A stretch of DNA of 64,000 nt from JBEHWX01 sp048498995 (GCA_048498995.1 JBEHWX010000007.1:35163-99162); one strand, 5' to 3'. Shown: positions 28,009-36,892, counted from the stretch's first letter. Program-made: numbers and translations. Notes: generated by a model not told the origin, from the sequence alone.

Positions 28009-29064
28009 ATGGTGCTCGAGTACGTACGCGCGATTCCGGATCTGATCGTGGAGTTGTTCACGCCCGTGGCGAAACATCCGGCACAGGGCCTCTGGTCACG
28101 GCCGCCGCTGGTGATCGGCCACCGCGGCTCTCCCTGCGCCGAAGTGGAAAACACCATCCCCTCCTATGCCCGCGCACTCGAGCGCGACGGCGCCAACGGC
28201 ATCGAGCTCGACCTCTGCCTGACCGAGGACGGCGAGGTGGTGGTCTGGCACGACTGGGATCCCGCGAACATCCAGACGGTGGCGCGCGCGCAATGCCTGG
28301 AGCCGGACGTGCAGTGCTGCCCCAGGTTTCCGGATGAGGATCGGTGGCGCCGCCGCGTGAGCCAGCTCCGCCTGGTGGAATTTTTTCAGCACTTCGGCTA
28401 TGCGCGCAAATCGGAACCGAACACCAGGATCGATGCCTGCATCCCGACCTTCGCGGCGTTCGTCGAATGGGCAAGCCGGCGGCGCGGTCTGGAAGTGGTG
28501 TTCCTGGATATCAAGATTCCCTCCGACGAGCTCGACGCGGTGCCGAAGCTGATGTCGCGCGTACTTGAGGTGCTGGCGCGCCAGCCGATCCGTTTCACGC
28601 CGATCTTCGAGACCGCCGAGCCGAAGGTGCTCGAGGCGATGAAGCGGTATTCGCCGACGAACTGCTTCACGCTGGACGTCCAGCCGCCGAACGGGATCGT
28701 GCTCCGCCCCGAGCATCACAGCGCCGTTCAGGCGGCGATCGAGCATGGCAACACCTATGCAACCGTGATGTATCCGCGGATCACGCTCGCCCCCTGGACC
28801 ACCTACAAGCGTATCATCAAGCACGACGTGGCTCTTCTCCAATGCGCCGCCGAGAACAACCGCCCGCGCCAGGTGGACCGGCTTGTCGGGTTCACGATCA
28901 ACGACGAAGAGGAGATGCGCGCGCTGCTGGCGCTCGGCCTGGAGGGAATCCAGACGGACCGGCCGGACCGGCTCTCGGCCGTGGTGCGACGAATGCAGGA
29001 GGAGGCCGCAGAGCTCCGAAACGGCCGGAGCGCGCGGAGGGCGAAGCGGTTAAGCCCAACCTGA
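28009..29064 (+). CDS. Glycerophosphodiester phosphodiesterase family protein
   Basis: 351 residues. The GDPD signature is complete: VIGHRGSP, VENTIPSYARALERDGAN, GIELDLCLTEDGEVVVWHD. These residues supply the metal ligands (Glu-Asn, Glu-x-Asp) and both catalytic histidines. The C-terminal end has the barrel-closing GFTINDEEEMRALLALGLEGI and QTDRP. No signal peptide is evident. It hydrolyses glycerophosphodiesters to glycerol-3-phosphate, most likely in lipid turnover. GGAGTTGGAAG precedes the ATG. It is monocistronic. Confidence 0.92.
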   Translation: MVLEYVRAIPDLIVELFTPVAKHPAQGLWSRPPLVIGHRGSPCAEVENTIPSYARALERDGANGIELDLCLTEDGEVVVWHDWDPANIQTVARAQCLEPDVQCCPRFPDEDRWRRRVSQLRLVEFFQHFGYARKSEPNTRIDACIPTFAAFVEWASRRRGLEVVFLDIKIPSDELDAVPKLMSRVLEVLARQPIRFTPIFETAEPKVLEAMKRYSPTNCFTLDVQPPNGIVLRPEHHSAVQAAIEHGNTYATVMYPRITLAPWTTYKRIIKHDVALLQCAAENNRPRQVDRLVGFTINDEEEMRALLALGLEGIQTDRPDRLSAVVRRMQEEAAELRNGRSARRAKRLSPT

Positions 29065-29182
29065 GCAAAATTGTGGTAGCCATGGCGCAGAATTGATATC
29101 TTGGATCGCCTGATCCACCATCAGGCGGCATCCGCGAAAGCGGAATTACACCATATCAGGATTTTGCACACTGGAGATCACC

Positions 29183-29758
29183 ATGGAAACAAATCGCCCG
29201 ACCAAGCGCTCCAAACCTTTCTACGCGCGATGGTGGTTTATTGTCGGCATTGGCCTCGTTCTTCTTATCATATTTCTTCCGAAGCCCGAATCTACTCAAG
29301 GTGTTCGAAATTCCTCTGATAGCAGTCTCACTCCAACCAGATCCTCGACCGAGAAATCACCCAGCCTCGCATTTAAACAGGCATTATCCAATGCATTCCC
29401 TTCAGATGTCATCACCTCATCGACATTTGAAAGCCACGAGGCAACAATAACCCTCCATGAGCACAACAATTATTTCGGTTCAGGAGACGGGCTCAACAAG
29501 GCACTCTCAACCCGTGTAGCTGGCCTGTTCCGTGATGTCGAAGATTTGGAGCGCTTGCGCTTGAACATTGAGATGCCCGATAGGATATATCATCTCGGCA
29601 TCAACAGAAAGCAGGCGAACGAGTTCTACGGTGGTGACCTGACGGATTTCCGGACCGAAGGGAATGACAAGTGGCGCGAAGAGTTTCTGCCGAAATGGGA
29701 TACCCCTGCGCAGCGCCAGCGATTCTTTGATACGTTCGTCGTATCGGACCGGCGCTGA
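29183..29758 (+). CDS. Uncharacterised single-pass membrane protein
   Basis: 191 residues; TGGAGATCACC precedes the ATG. A basic cytosolic start (RPTKRSKPFYARWW) is followed by one helix (FIVGIGLVLLIIFLP, residues 19-33), then a Ser/Thr-rich linker and a soluble domain of about 130 residues with no family I recognise (EATITLHEHNNYFGSG; LNIEMPDRIYHLGINRKQAN). The gene uses many A/T-ending codons and is visibly less GC-rich than its neighbours, so it is probably horizontally acquired or an orphan. A bidirectional hairpin lies behind it. Confidence 0.7.
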   Translation: METNRPTKRSKPFYARWWFIVGIGLVLLIIFLPKPESTQGVRNSSDSSLTPTRSSTEKSPSLAFKQALSNAFPSDVITSSTFESHEATITLHEHNNYFGSGDGLNKALSTRVAGLFRDVEDLERLRLNIEMPDRIYHLGINRKQANEFYGGDLTDFRTEGNDKWREEFLPKWDTPAQRQRFFDTFVVSDRR

Positions 29759-29812
29759 TTCCATGTGAATGAAGGCGCCAGCACGGCGACAAGACGGCCG
29801 AGCAAACAACAT

Positions 29813-29848
29813 GGCGGTCCCGAAAGATCTTTCTCTTCCGGGACCGCC
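29813..29848. terminator. Bidirectional terminator hairpin
   Basis: Perfect 10-base arms GGCGGTCCCG (29813-29822) and CGGGACCGCC (29839-29848) between convergent genes. Confidence 0.8.
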
Positions 29849-29867
29849 ACCTTACAACATCACCACC

Positions 29868-30377
29868 TCATGCGTCGTCATCCGGCGGGATGATCAGCTG
29901 CTGGCCGACCTGGATCTTGTCAGGATCGTTCAGCTTGTCCCTGTTGGCGTAGAAGATCCGCATGTACTCGTCGGAATCTCCGTAAAATTGGCGGCTGATC
30001 TTCGAGAGGGTGTCCCCCGACTGCACGGTGTAGCTCTTGTTGAGCGACTGCGCGGCCGGCTGGCTCGGTGCCGCCTGGCTCGGTGCCGGCGCCGCCTGCT
30101 GCTGCACGGTGATGTCGGCCACCAGATCGCCATGGTTGGCATCGACCGCCTTGATGCGGTCCCAGACGATGTTCTTCGCCTGCTCCGATGGGGCAACGCC
30201 CTTCAGCAGCAGCTTGTCCTGCTGCGCGTAGAGGCTCGTCAACTGCACGTGCTGCTGATCGGCGGTGTTAAGCACCTCCTGATACTTCTGCCGGAGCTGG
30301 TTGAACACCTGCTGCGCATCCGGATGCTTCGCCGCGTCGGACGCGCCACGGCCGAAGATCTTGTCGAACAGACCCAT
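29868..30377 (-). CDS. LysM domain protein
   Basis: 169 residues. The start MGLFDKIFGRG resembles the YgaU-type cytosolic LysM proteins. Residues about 20-90 are helical, followed by an Ala/Pro/Gln linker. A single C-terminal LysM domain then carries YTVQSGDTLSKISRQFYGDS and VGQQLIIP. LysM binds GlcNAc-containing polymers such as peptidoglycan. There is no signal peptide, so export is uncertain. The BON domain of YgaU is not recognisable. A strong GGAGGAG precedes the ATG at 30377. Confidence 0.85.
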   Translation of the reverse strand: MGLFDKIFGRGASDAAKHPDAQQVFNQLRQKYQEVLNTADQQHVQLTSLYAQQDKLLLKGVAPSEQAKNIVWDRIKAVDANHGDLVADITVQQQAAPAPSQAAPSQPAAQSLNKSYTVQSGDTLSKISRQFYGDSDEYMRIFYANRDKLNDPDKIQVGQQLIIPPDDDA

Positions 30378-30516
30378 GTCACTCCTCCATCCTGTGAATC
30401 GTTGCCGCCGTTCGGACGGCCCATGATTCACCGGAATCTCAACGTCCGTGCCAGCCGGCATCGACGTGGAGATCGGCACCGGATGCCCGCCGGCCCCGCC
30501 CGGGTCGAGGCTTCCT

Positions 30517-30524
30517 TACCTTCG
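30517..30524 (+). promoter_or_regulatory. -7 box upstream of the APC permease
   Basis: TACCTTCG, 20 bases before the ATG at 30545, in the divergent spacer with the LysM gene. No good -33 TTG. Confidence 0.35.
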
Positions 30525-30544
30525 CTCTACAACAAAGGGAGCAG

Positions 30545-32005
30545 ATGGCTACTCATACGACGGACTCCAGCTCGGGACTCGAGCGCGGCCTCGGCCTGAA
30601 AGAGGCAACGGCGCTGAACATGATCGACATGGTCGGCATCGGTCCCTTCATCATCCTGCCGGCGGTGCTCGGCTTCATCCCCGGTCCGCAATGTATCGTC
30701 GCCTGGCTCTCCGGAGCCCTGCTGACGGTGATCGACGGCTGCATCTGGGCCGAGCTCGGCGCCGCGATGCCGATGGCCGGCGGCAGCTACGTCTTCCTCC
30801 GCGAATCCTACGGTCCGGGACGCTTCGGTCGCCTCCTCTCCTTTCTCTTCATCTGGCAGACGCTCTTCCAGGCCCCGCTGGTGGTCGCCTCCGGCGCCAT
30901 CGGCTTCTCCGGCTACGTCAAGTATCTCCTTCCGGGCATCGAGCAGGTGCACTCCACCTTCAACATCCTCGGCTGGGAGCTCAGCTACGAGAAGCTGATC
31001 CTGAAGGGAGTCTCCGCGCTGCTGGTGATTCTGCTGGTGACGCTCCTCTACCGGAAGATCACCACGATCGGACGCATCTCCCTGGTGCTCTGGGCGCTCG
31101 TGATCGGCACCATCCTCTGGCTGATCTTCGCCGGAGCCACGCACTTCGATCCGCATCTGGCCTTCGATTATCAGGAAGGATCCTGGGACCTGAGCCTCCC
31201 CTTCTGGGTCGCGCTCGGCCAGGCGACGGTGCAGACGATCTACACGTTCCTCGGCTACTACAACGTGAACCATCTCGGCGGTGAGATCCGCAACCCGCAG
31301 CGGAACATCCCGCGCGCGATCTTCCTTTCGATCGGCGGCATCACCCTCCTCTACCTCGGCATGCAGCTGAGCGTGCTCGGCGTGCTTCCGTGGCGCGAGG
31401 CGGCGCAGTCGAAGTACGTCTTCAGCTCCTTCTTCGAGCATATCTACGGAGGATGGGCCGGCACCACGGCCACGGTGCTGATCCTGGTGATCGCCTTCTC
31501 CTCCCTCTACGCGGCGCTGCTCGGCTACTCCCGCATTCCCTACGCGGCGGCCAAGGACGGCACCTTCTTCTCCTTCTTCGCGCGGCTGCACCCGACGAAG
31601 CACTTCCCGAACTTCTCGCTTCTGATGATCGGCGGGCTCGCGCTCATCTTCTCGATCGCCTTCGACAACCTGCGCGACGTGGTGAAGGCGATCCTGGCGA
31701 TGCGGATTCTGGTGCAGTTCGTCGGTGGGGCCATCGGCCTGCTGATCCTCCGGCACCGCTGGCCGTCGGAGCGCTTCCCCTTCAAGATGTGGCTCTTCCC
31801 GGTGCCGGTGATCATGGCGATCATCGCCTGGTGCCTCCTGTTCGTCGCCACCGGCCCCGGCTACATGCTCGGCGGCATCGGCGTTCTCGTGATCGGCCTG
31901 GCGGCGTTCCTGATGCGGGCGAGCATCCTGAAGGAGTGGCCGTTCGGTCCTCCCGTCGTCGGCGCCGGCATCGAGCATGGCGCCGATGATGGCCAGGCGC
32001 ATTGA
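30545..32005 (+). CDS. APC-superfamily amino acid permease
   Basis: 486 residues with about 12 membrane helices. The first helix carries the conserved unwound motif (LNMIDMVGIGPFIILPAVLG), as in APC transporters where it binds the amino acid. Also typical are the stretch GAAMPMAGGSYVFLRE after helix 2 and the LGYSRIPYAAAKDG motif between helices 8 and 9. Substrate is not predictable; cationic and neutral amino acids are both possible. AAAGGGAGCAG precedes the ATG. The secreted LmbE-type deacetylase follows closely and may be co-transcribed. Confidence 0.9.
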   Translation: MATHTTDSSSGLERGLGLKEATALNMIDMVGIGPFIILPAVLGFIPGPQCIVAWLSGALLTVIDGCIWAELGAAMPMAGGSYVFLRESYGPGRFGRLLSFLFIWQTLFQAPLVVASGAIGFSGYVKYLLPGIEQVHSTFNILGWELSYEKLILKGVSALLVILLVTLLYRKITTIGRISLVLWALVIGTILWLIFAGATHFDPHLAFDYQEGSWDLSLPFWVALGQATVQTIYTFLGYYNVNHLGGEIRNPQRNIPRAIFLSIGGITLLYLGMQLSVLGVLPWREAAQSKYVFSSFFEHIYGGWAGTTATVLILVIAFSSLYAALLGYSRIPYAAAKDGTFFSFFARLHPTKHFPNFSLLMIGGLALIFSIAFDNLRDVVKAILAMRILVQFVGGAIGLLILRHRWPSERFPFKMWLFPVPVIMAIIAWCLLFVATGPGYMLGGIGVLVIGLAAFLMRASILKEWPFGPPVVGAGIEHGADDGQAH

Positions 32006-32051
32006 TCACTTCGAGATCTACAACGATATACTCAATCAAACGCACGCAGAC

Positions 32052-32987
32052 ATGAACATCCGACGCTTCCCCCTGCAAGCCCGCCCATTCACCGCGCTCG
32101 GCGCGCTGCTGCTGATGCTGGCGCTCGCCGCCCCGGCCGCGCTGGCGCAGCTGCCGACCGGCCCCCGCGTCCTGATCGTCGACGCTCATCCAGATGACGA
32201 GTCGGCGTTCGCGGCCACCGTCTACAAGATCACGCACGATCTGAACGGCCGCGTGGATCTGCTGCTGGTGACCAACGGCGAGGCCGGCTACAAGTACTCG
32301 ACGCTCGCCGAGGCGATCTATGGCGTGGAGCTGACCGAGGAGAAGGTGGGACGCGAGTATCTGCCGACGATCCGGAAGCGGGAGACGATGGCCGCCGGAA
32401 AGATCGTGGGGATCGAGAACTTCTATTTCCTCGATCAGAAGGACAACTGGTACACGCAGAACGTCGACTCGGTGCTCCATTACGTGTGGGACGTGCCGGA
32501 GGTGAAGAAGCGGATCGGCGAGATCATCACGCTCGGCAACTACGACTACATCTTCTGCCTACTGCCGACCCCGGACACGCACGGACATCACAAGGGGGCG
32601 ACCATCCTCGCGCTCGAGGTGGTGAGCCAGATGAAGGGGAAGAAGCCGATCATCCTCGGCGGATCGGTGGCGCGCAAGGAGGATACCACGCAGCTCGCCT
32701 TCACCGGTCTGGCCGGCTATCCGGTGACGGCTGTCGCCTCCGGCGCGCCGACGCTCTCGTTCGACCGGTCGGTGAAGTTCGGCTTCAAGAACGCGCTCGA
32801 TTACAAGATCATCGTCAACTGGCTGATCGCCGAGCACAAGTCGCAGGGAACGATGCAGACGTTCATGAACCAGGGGGACATCGAGAATTTCTGGTGGTTC
32901 GACATCAACGATCGGGCGGCGCTCCCGGCCGCGCGCGAGCTCTTCGAGCGGCTGAAGACGATCCCCTACAAGCCGAAGAAGTATTGA
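32052..32987 (+). CDS. Secreted LmbE/PIG-L type deacetylase
   Basis: 311 residues from the ATG at 32052. The signal peptide is clear: MNIRRF, then a leucine/alanine-rich core, and cleavage after ALA before QLPTG. The zinc site is VDAHPDDESAF, with the third ligand in PTPDTHGHHKGAT. LmbE/PIG-L enzymes remove the acetyl group from GlcNAc moieties (BshB, MshB, PIG-L). Export here points to a glycan or glycoconjugate in the periplasm rather than bacillithiol synthesis. It starts 46 bases after the permease gene. Confidence 0.88.
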   Translation: MNIRRFPLQARPFTALGALLLMLALAAPAALAQLPTGPRVLIVDAHPDDESAFAATVYKITHDLNGRVDLLLVTNGEAGYKYSTLAEAIYGVELTEEKVGREYLPTIRKRETMAAGKIVGIENFYFLDQKDNWYTQNVDSVLHYVWDVPEVKKRIGEIITLGNYDYIFCLLPTPDTHGHHKGATILALEVVSQMKGKKPIILGGSVARKEDTTQLAFTGLAGYPVTAVASGAPTLSFDRSVKFGFKNALDYKIIVNWLIAEHKSQGTMQTFMNQGDIENFWWFDINDRAALPAARELFERLKTIPYKPKKY

Positions 32988-33044
32988 GACGCCGGGTGTT
33001 CGCGGCGCGAGTGATCGCCGCGGTTCGCCTCGCCTCGCGAATCG

Positions 33045-33070
33045 ATAGGCGCACCTCTTCAGCGTGCTCC
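33045..33070 (+). repeat. Interspersed palindromic repeat, copy 5
   Basis: ATAGGCGCAC, then CTCTTCAG and CGTGC: one base changed in the loop-side of the left arm compared with copy 1. Confidence 0.75.
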
Positions 33071-33176
33071 ATTGCTGGCACGAAATGCCGTGGTCTGCCT
33101 CTCGCGAACATCTCCGCCGCGCGCCACGGTTTTCGCATTGCGCGGAATTGAAACCATGCGTTCGCCAAATTCCGAT

Positions 33177-33210
33177 GAGCCGGGGCGGCCCCCTGTGGCC
33201 GCCCCGGCTC
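33177..33210. repeat. Large GC hairpin, second module
   Basis: Perfect 14-base arms GAGCCGGGGCGGCC (33177-33190) and GGCCGCCCCGGCTC (33197-33210) around CCCTGT. The GGGCGGCC core is the same as in the module at 15945-15966, and it again sits between two palindromes. Confidence 0.75.
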
Positions 33211-33220
33211 ATTATCGAGT

Positions 33221-33248
33221 GGGCGCACGGTGAAGAGGTGCGCCTACC
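33221..33248 (-). repeat. Interspersed palindromic repeat, copy 6 (inverted)
   Basis: Reads as the reverse complement of the family: GGCGCAC, GGTGAAGAG, GTGCGCCTACC. Confidence 0.75.
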
Positions 33249-33294
33249 TTTGTCCAGTCAATGCGCGTCCACCAGAACTGTCTGCCCACGAAGA

Positions 33295-33320
33295 GCGCAC
33301 GCTGAAGACGTGCGCCTACC
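33295..33320 (-). repeat. Interspersed palindromic repeat, copy 7 (inverted)
   Basis: GCGCACG and CGTGCGC arms around CTGAAGA, ending in CTACC: a perfect copy in inverted orientation. Confidence 0.8.
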
Positions 33321-33407
33321 AATGCGAGTCTACCGATACACCATCAACATGCGCCTGCCGGCGCGGATCTGCTGGCCGATCCACGGCATTCCCGCATATT
33401 CGCATCC

Positions 33408-33758
33408 ATGATCGATCTCGAGCGTCTGCGCCGATTCGCCCTGTCGCTTCCCGGGGCCACCGAGGATATTCAGTGGGAGCATGATCTCCTCTTCCGCATC
33501 GGCGGGAAGATGTTCTTCGTCGAGGGACTCGATCCCGAGAGCGGATGCGGACTGAAGGTGACGCCGGAGGAGTTCGGCGAGATGATCGAGCGCCGTGGCA
33601 TCAAGCCCTCCGCCTACCTTGCCCGGTACCACTGGATCTCGATCGCTCGCGACGCGGAGATCACGCACGAGGAGATCGAGCGGATGATCCGCGATTCCCA
33701 CGGCATGGTGGCGGCCAAGCTCCCGAAGAAGCTCCGCGCCAGCCTCGGCCTCATCTGA
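33408..33758 (+). CDS. MmcQ/YjbR family protein
   Basis: 116 residues, the normal length of the family. Visible signature: LERLRRFALSLPGATEDIQW, FRIGGKMFFVEGL, then PSAYLARYHWISI and the C-terminal ERMIRDSHGMVAAKLPKKLR. The fold is a CyaY-like DNA-binding-type domain; its biological role is not settled. It is monocistronic and follows the palindrome cluster. Confidence 0.9.
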   Translation: MIDLERLRRFALSLPGATEDIQWEHDLLFRIGGKMFFVEGLDPESGCGLKVTPEEFGEMIERRGIKPSAYLARYHWISIARDAEITHEEIERMIRDSHGMVAAKLPKKLRASLGLI

Positions 33759-34224
33759 GCCGCCGGGCGCCTCGCTTCGTCACCCCGCTCCGGCCTCATT
33801 CCCTTCGACTTCCGCGGATACCCTTGGCGGGGTGTGCCTCTCGCCCGCGCGGCGCGAGGCGACACGACTTCTGCTTCCTTCCCCTACTGCACTACACCTT
33901 TCCCGACTTCATACCGGATCGATCGACGACGCATCTCGCCTGAGAAGTTCGCGTCGCACCGGTGTTTCCTTACTACAACGGTACAACTCGCCCCGCCCGG
34001 CGCATGAGCCGCGCACCGCGTCAACGACCGCGATGATCGATGTCATCGCCCGGACGCGCACATGGCTCCGGCGCTGAATCCCCTGGCCTCGGCGGGCCCG
34101 ACACGCTCCGCGCGGCTGCCTCCGCGCGGCACGGCGTCGTGGGCGGGGCGCACCTACATTTGAACACTTCCTCCGACGCGCCCCGCCGGCCCCCTCGCGG
34201 GAGCCCCACGGCGCGCGGAGGCAC
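33759..34224. other. Spacer upstream of the membrane glycosyltransferase-like gene
   Basis: 466 bases without a supported ORF; one -7 box at 34155-34162. Confidence 0.4.
34155..34162 (+). promoter_or_regulatory. Bacteroidetes-type -7 box
   Basis: TACATTTG, an exact TAnnTTTG match, 63 bases before the ATG at 34225. The expected -33 position reads TCG rather than TTG. Confidence 0.45.
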
Positions 34225-35757
34225 ATGGGATCACCCGCCATGATGTCGAACCGCGCTCGGCATGACCTCGTCATGCTCGTACTCTTCGTGATGTCTCGCA
34301 TCGGATACCGCCTCCTCGGCGTCACCTTCGACATGTCCCCGCTCCGGTACTTCGATCAACTGCTCGATCCGGCGCTCCTGCGGGACCGGCTCGGGGAAAG
34401 CCTCCTGTACCTGCACAGCCAGCCGCCCCTGTTCAACCTGATCGTCGGGCTCGCGCTCCGCCTGTCGCCGTCGCATGCGGGAACGGTGCTCCACCTCTTC
34501 TTCTGCTGCTGCGGTCTGGCCATGGCGCTCGCGCTCCGGCGGCTGGCGGTGGCCCACGGCGTGCGGGAGCGGACGGCGCTGATCATCGCCACGCTCTTCA
34601 TGGTCAGCTCGTCGGCGATCTGCCATGAGAATCTTCTCTTCTATACCTATCTGATCGCGTTGCTCCTCACGCTCGTCCCCCTCCTGCTGCACCGGTTCGT
34701 CGTCAGCGGGCGATGGCTGCACGGATGCCTGGCGTTCTCGGCGCTCGCCCTGGTGATGCTGATGCGGAGCAGCTATCATCCGGTGCTTCTGCTGGCGATC
34801 GTCGGCGTGATGATCCGGCTGCGTCCCCGCTTCTGGCGCCGGACGCTCGTCTCGGCGCTGCCGGCGGCGACGGCGGTGCTCGCGCTGTACGTGAAGAACC
34901 TGATCCTGTTCGGCACCTTCACCGGCAGCACCTGGCTCGGCGCCACGATCCACGTGATGACGACCGGACAGATTCCGATGGATGAGCGGACCAGACTGAT
35001 CGCGCGCGGCGAGCTGACGCCGTACGCGCGCATCGACGATCCGTTCGCGCCGCTCGACACGTTCCGTCGCATCATGCCGGTCCGGACAGAGCCCACCGGC
35101 ATTCCGGCGCTCGACCAGGAGATGAAATCCACCGGTGCCCCGAACAACAACCACCTGGCCTACATCGGGATCTCCCGCGCCTACGGAGAGAACGCGCGAC
35201 GCGTCATCCTCTCGCGTCCCATGGTCTATGCCTCCGCTGTCGCGCGCTCCTTCGTGGTCTACGCCTCTCCGGAAACGAACGTATGGCTGGTGGAGCGGAA
35301 CCGGGAGCGGATCGCGGCCATCGATCAGATCTTCGCGCTGCTGCAGGGACAGTGCTTCTACACGGAGCGGTGGAGCGGCTCGGCCGCCGATCTGGAAACC
35401 AGGATTGCGCGGTTCTTCCACACCGGGCTCTTCGTGCTCGTGGGGCTGCCGGTCGCGATCTGCTGGGGGGCGCGGCGCGCGCTCCGGAGATGGCGGATGG
35501 GACGTGGTGACCGGGCGACGTCGCTGGCGGTGATGGTGATGATCATGTTCTATTCGATGTCGGTGAGCACGCTCCTCTCGATCGGGGAGAACAGCCGCTA
35601 CCGCTTCGAGATCACGCCGATGCTGCTGGTGATTCTGGCGATGCTGGGGTCCGACATCGCCGCCCGTCGTCGCGCGCGACAGGTACGGCGCCGCCCCGGG
35701 CCGCTCCGGAGCGGCATGCACGCTCGGATGGCGCCGATTCGCCGACTGATGGAGTGA
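34225..35757 (+). CDS. Polytopic membrane protein, GT39/GT83-like
   Basis: 510 residues with about nine to ten hydrophobic helices, concentrated in residues 65-230 and 385-470. The first luminal loop contains DPALLRDRLGESLLYLHSQP and then PPLFNL, as in GT-C glycosyltransferases, where an acidic residue in this loop is catalytic. A large soluble region lies at about 240-380. The protein probably transfers a sugar from a lipid carrier on the periplasmic side or belongs to the related DUF2029-like membrane proteins; the substrate is unknown. GGAGG lies very close to the ATG, so the next in-frame ATG at 34240 is an alternative start. Confidence 0.75.
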   Translation: MGSPAMMSNRARHDLVMLVLFVMSRIGYRLLGVTFDMSPLRYFDQLLDPALLRDRLGESLLYLHSQPPLFNLIVGLALRLSPSHAGTVLHLFFCCCGLAMALALRRLAVAHGVRERTALIIATLFMVSSSAICHENLLFYTYLIALLLTLVPLLLHRFVVSGRWLHGCLAFSALALVMLMRSSYHPVLLLAIVGVMIRLRPRFWRRTLVSALPAATAVLALYVKNLILFGTFTGSTWLGATIHVMTTGQIPMDERTRLIARGELTPYARIDDPFAPLDTFRRIMPVRTEPTGIPALDQEMKSTGAPNNNHLAYIGISRAYGENARRVILSRPMVYASAVARSFVVYASPETNVWLVERNRERIAAIDQIFALLQGQCFYTERWSGSAADLETRIARFFHTGLFVLVGLPVAICWGARRALRRWRMGRGDRATSLAVMVMIMFYSMSVSTLLSIGENSRYRFEITPMLLVILAMLGSDIAARRRARQVRRRPGPLRSGMHARMAPIRRLME

Positions 35758-35869
35758 GCGGGCACCGGCCACCACCGCGACCGACTCCGGCGCGGCCAAC
35801 TTCCCTGCTTATGGCCGGTTTCCTCGAGACTACGATCGACCTACTCGTCGCGCCGCCTCTCCGGGGCCG

Positions 35870-35877
35870 TATATTCG
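35870..35877 (+). promoter_or_regulatory. -7 box upstream of the YkgJ-type gene
   Basis: TATATTCG, preceded 19 bases upstream by TCG in place of TTG; 94 bases before the ATG. Confidence 0.35.
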
Positions 35878-35970
35878 CCCAGCGGATCCGCGCCGGTCGG
35901 CGCGGCACGTGCATTGCGCGCTCGCCGGCGGCAATCTTCTTCCTCTCCCCGCACCGAAACAGGTCGATCC

Positions 35971-36387
35971 ATGCCCAGACTCAAGTACGACTGCCTCCGC
36001 TGCGTCGGATACTGCTGCTCGATCTACGAGCGCGTCCAGGTGAAACCGAAGGATGTCCGCCGTCTGGCCAAGTACTTCGGCATCACGCCGGAACTGGCCA
36101 CGCGCCGCTACACCCGCATCCATCCGGGCTCCAAGGAGCGCGTGCTCAAGCGGACGCCGGACTCGGTCTTCGAGGAGGCGTGCATGTTTCTCGACCGCGA
36201 CAAGCGGGTCTGCACGATCTATGAAGGACGTCCCGATGTCTGCCGTGCCTGGCCGGGACCGGTGAGCAACTGCGTCTACTTCGACATGCTCGAGTTCGAG
36301 CGGAAGCAGCAGGATAACGACACCATCGTGCCGGTGGTGCAGTTGACCTTCCCGGAGATGCCGGAGCCGACGGTCGACCCGCTCTGA
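35971..36387 (+). CDS. YkgJ family cysteine-cluster protein
   Basis: 138 residues. The N-terminal CLRCVGYCC and the later CMF, RVCTIYEGRPDVCRAWP, SNC form the cysteine cluster of the YkgJ/UPF0153 family, predicted to bind zinc or an iron-sulfur cluster. No catalytic role is established. The start at 35971 places the first cysteine at residue 8, as in relatives. It is followed by a convergent VOC protein gene only 34 bases away. Confidence 0.88.
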   Translation: MPRLKYDCLRCVGYCCSIYERVQVKPKDVRRLAKYFGITPELATRRYTRIHPGSKERVLKRTPDSVFEEACMFLDRDKRVCTIYEGRPDVCRAWPGPVSNCVYFDMLEFERKQQDNDTIVPVVQLTFPEMPEPTVDPL

Positions 36388-36421
36388 GCGCGGATCGCGC
36401 GCGACGCCCGGCACTCCCCGG

Positions 36422-36817
36422 TCAGCTCGCGGCGCGCGCGCTCACCTGGCAGGCATAGAGCGGGTTCCCGTCGGGATCGCTGAAGAAGGCGAAGCGTACC
36501 CCCTGATTCCGGTTGTCGACGATCGGCCCCTTGAAGGTCACGCCCTGGCCGCCGAGCTGTTCGATCACCTCTTCGAGCGGGACGGTCGTCATCAGTCCGA
36601 TCGACACGGCGGCGCCGGAAGCGGATCCGTCGGACGCGTTGCCGCCGGCATGTGGTCCGGCCATGTGGAGCGCGATCGTCAGACCGGGTCCGGCCAGGAC
36701 TTCCGCGTAGCCGTTGCCATATCTCACCTTCAGCTCGAGTCCGAGCACGCCGGTGTAGAACCCGACCGCCCGGTCCATATCGGTCACCATCACGGTGACG
36801 TTCCCGCCGTTGAACAT
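36422..36817 (-). CDS. VOC family (glyoxalase/bleomycin resistance-like) protein
   Basis: 131 residues. Two beta-alpha-beta-beta-beta modules are visible: VTVMVTDMDRAVGFYTGVLG at the start and VRFAFFSDPDGNPLYACQV at the end. The metal ligands of VOC enzymes would come from the strand positions here (Glu in YAEVLAG, Gln/His in ALHMAG). The substrate is unknown. GGAGAG precedes the ATG at 36817; the frame continues upstream but without family sequence. A minus-strand TACATTCG box lies 68 bases upstream. Confidence 0.85.
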   Translation of the reverse strand: MFNGGNVTVMVTDMDRAVGFYTGVLGLELKVRYGNGYAEVLAGPGLTIALHMAGPHAGGNASDGSASGAAVSIGLMTTVPLEEVIEQLGGQGVTFKGPIVDNRNQGVRFAFFSDPDGNPLYACQVSARAAS

Positions 36818-36884
36818 GATTCTCTCCGTGGTTGAGCTTCCTCGATGATGCCGCGCGAACACTCGGGGCCGGCGGCCGTCGGCG

Positions 36885-36892
36885 CGAATGTA
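36885..36892 (-). promoter_or_regulatory. -7 box upstream of the VOC gene
   Basis: TACATTCG on the minus strand; no clear -33 element. Confidence 0.35.

Larger units (their letters stand above)
32988..33407. repeat. Spacer carrying a cluster of interspersed palindromes
   Basis: 420 bases without a gene. It contains palindrome copies 5-7 and one large GC hairpin, listed separately. It is the densest internal cluster of the family. Confidence 0.7.
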
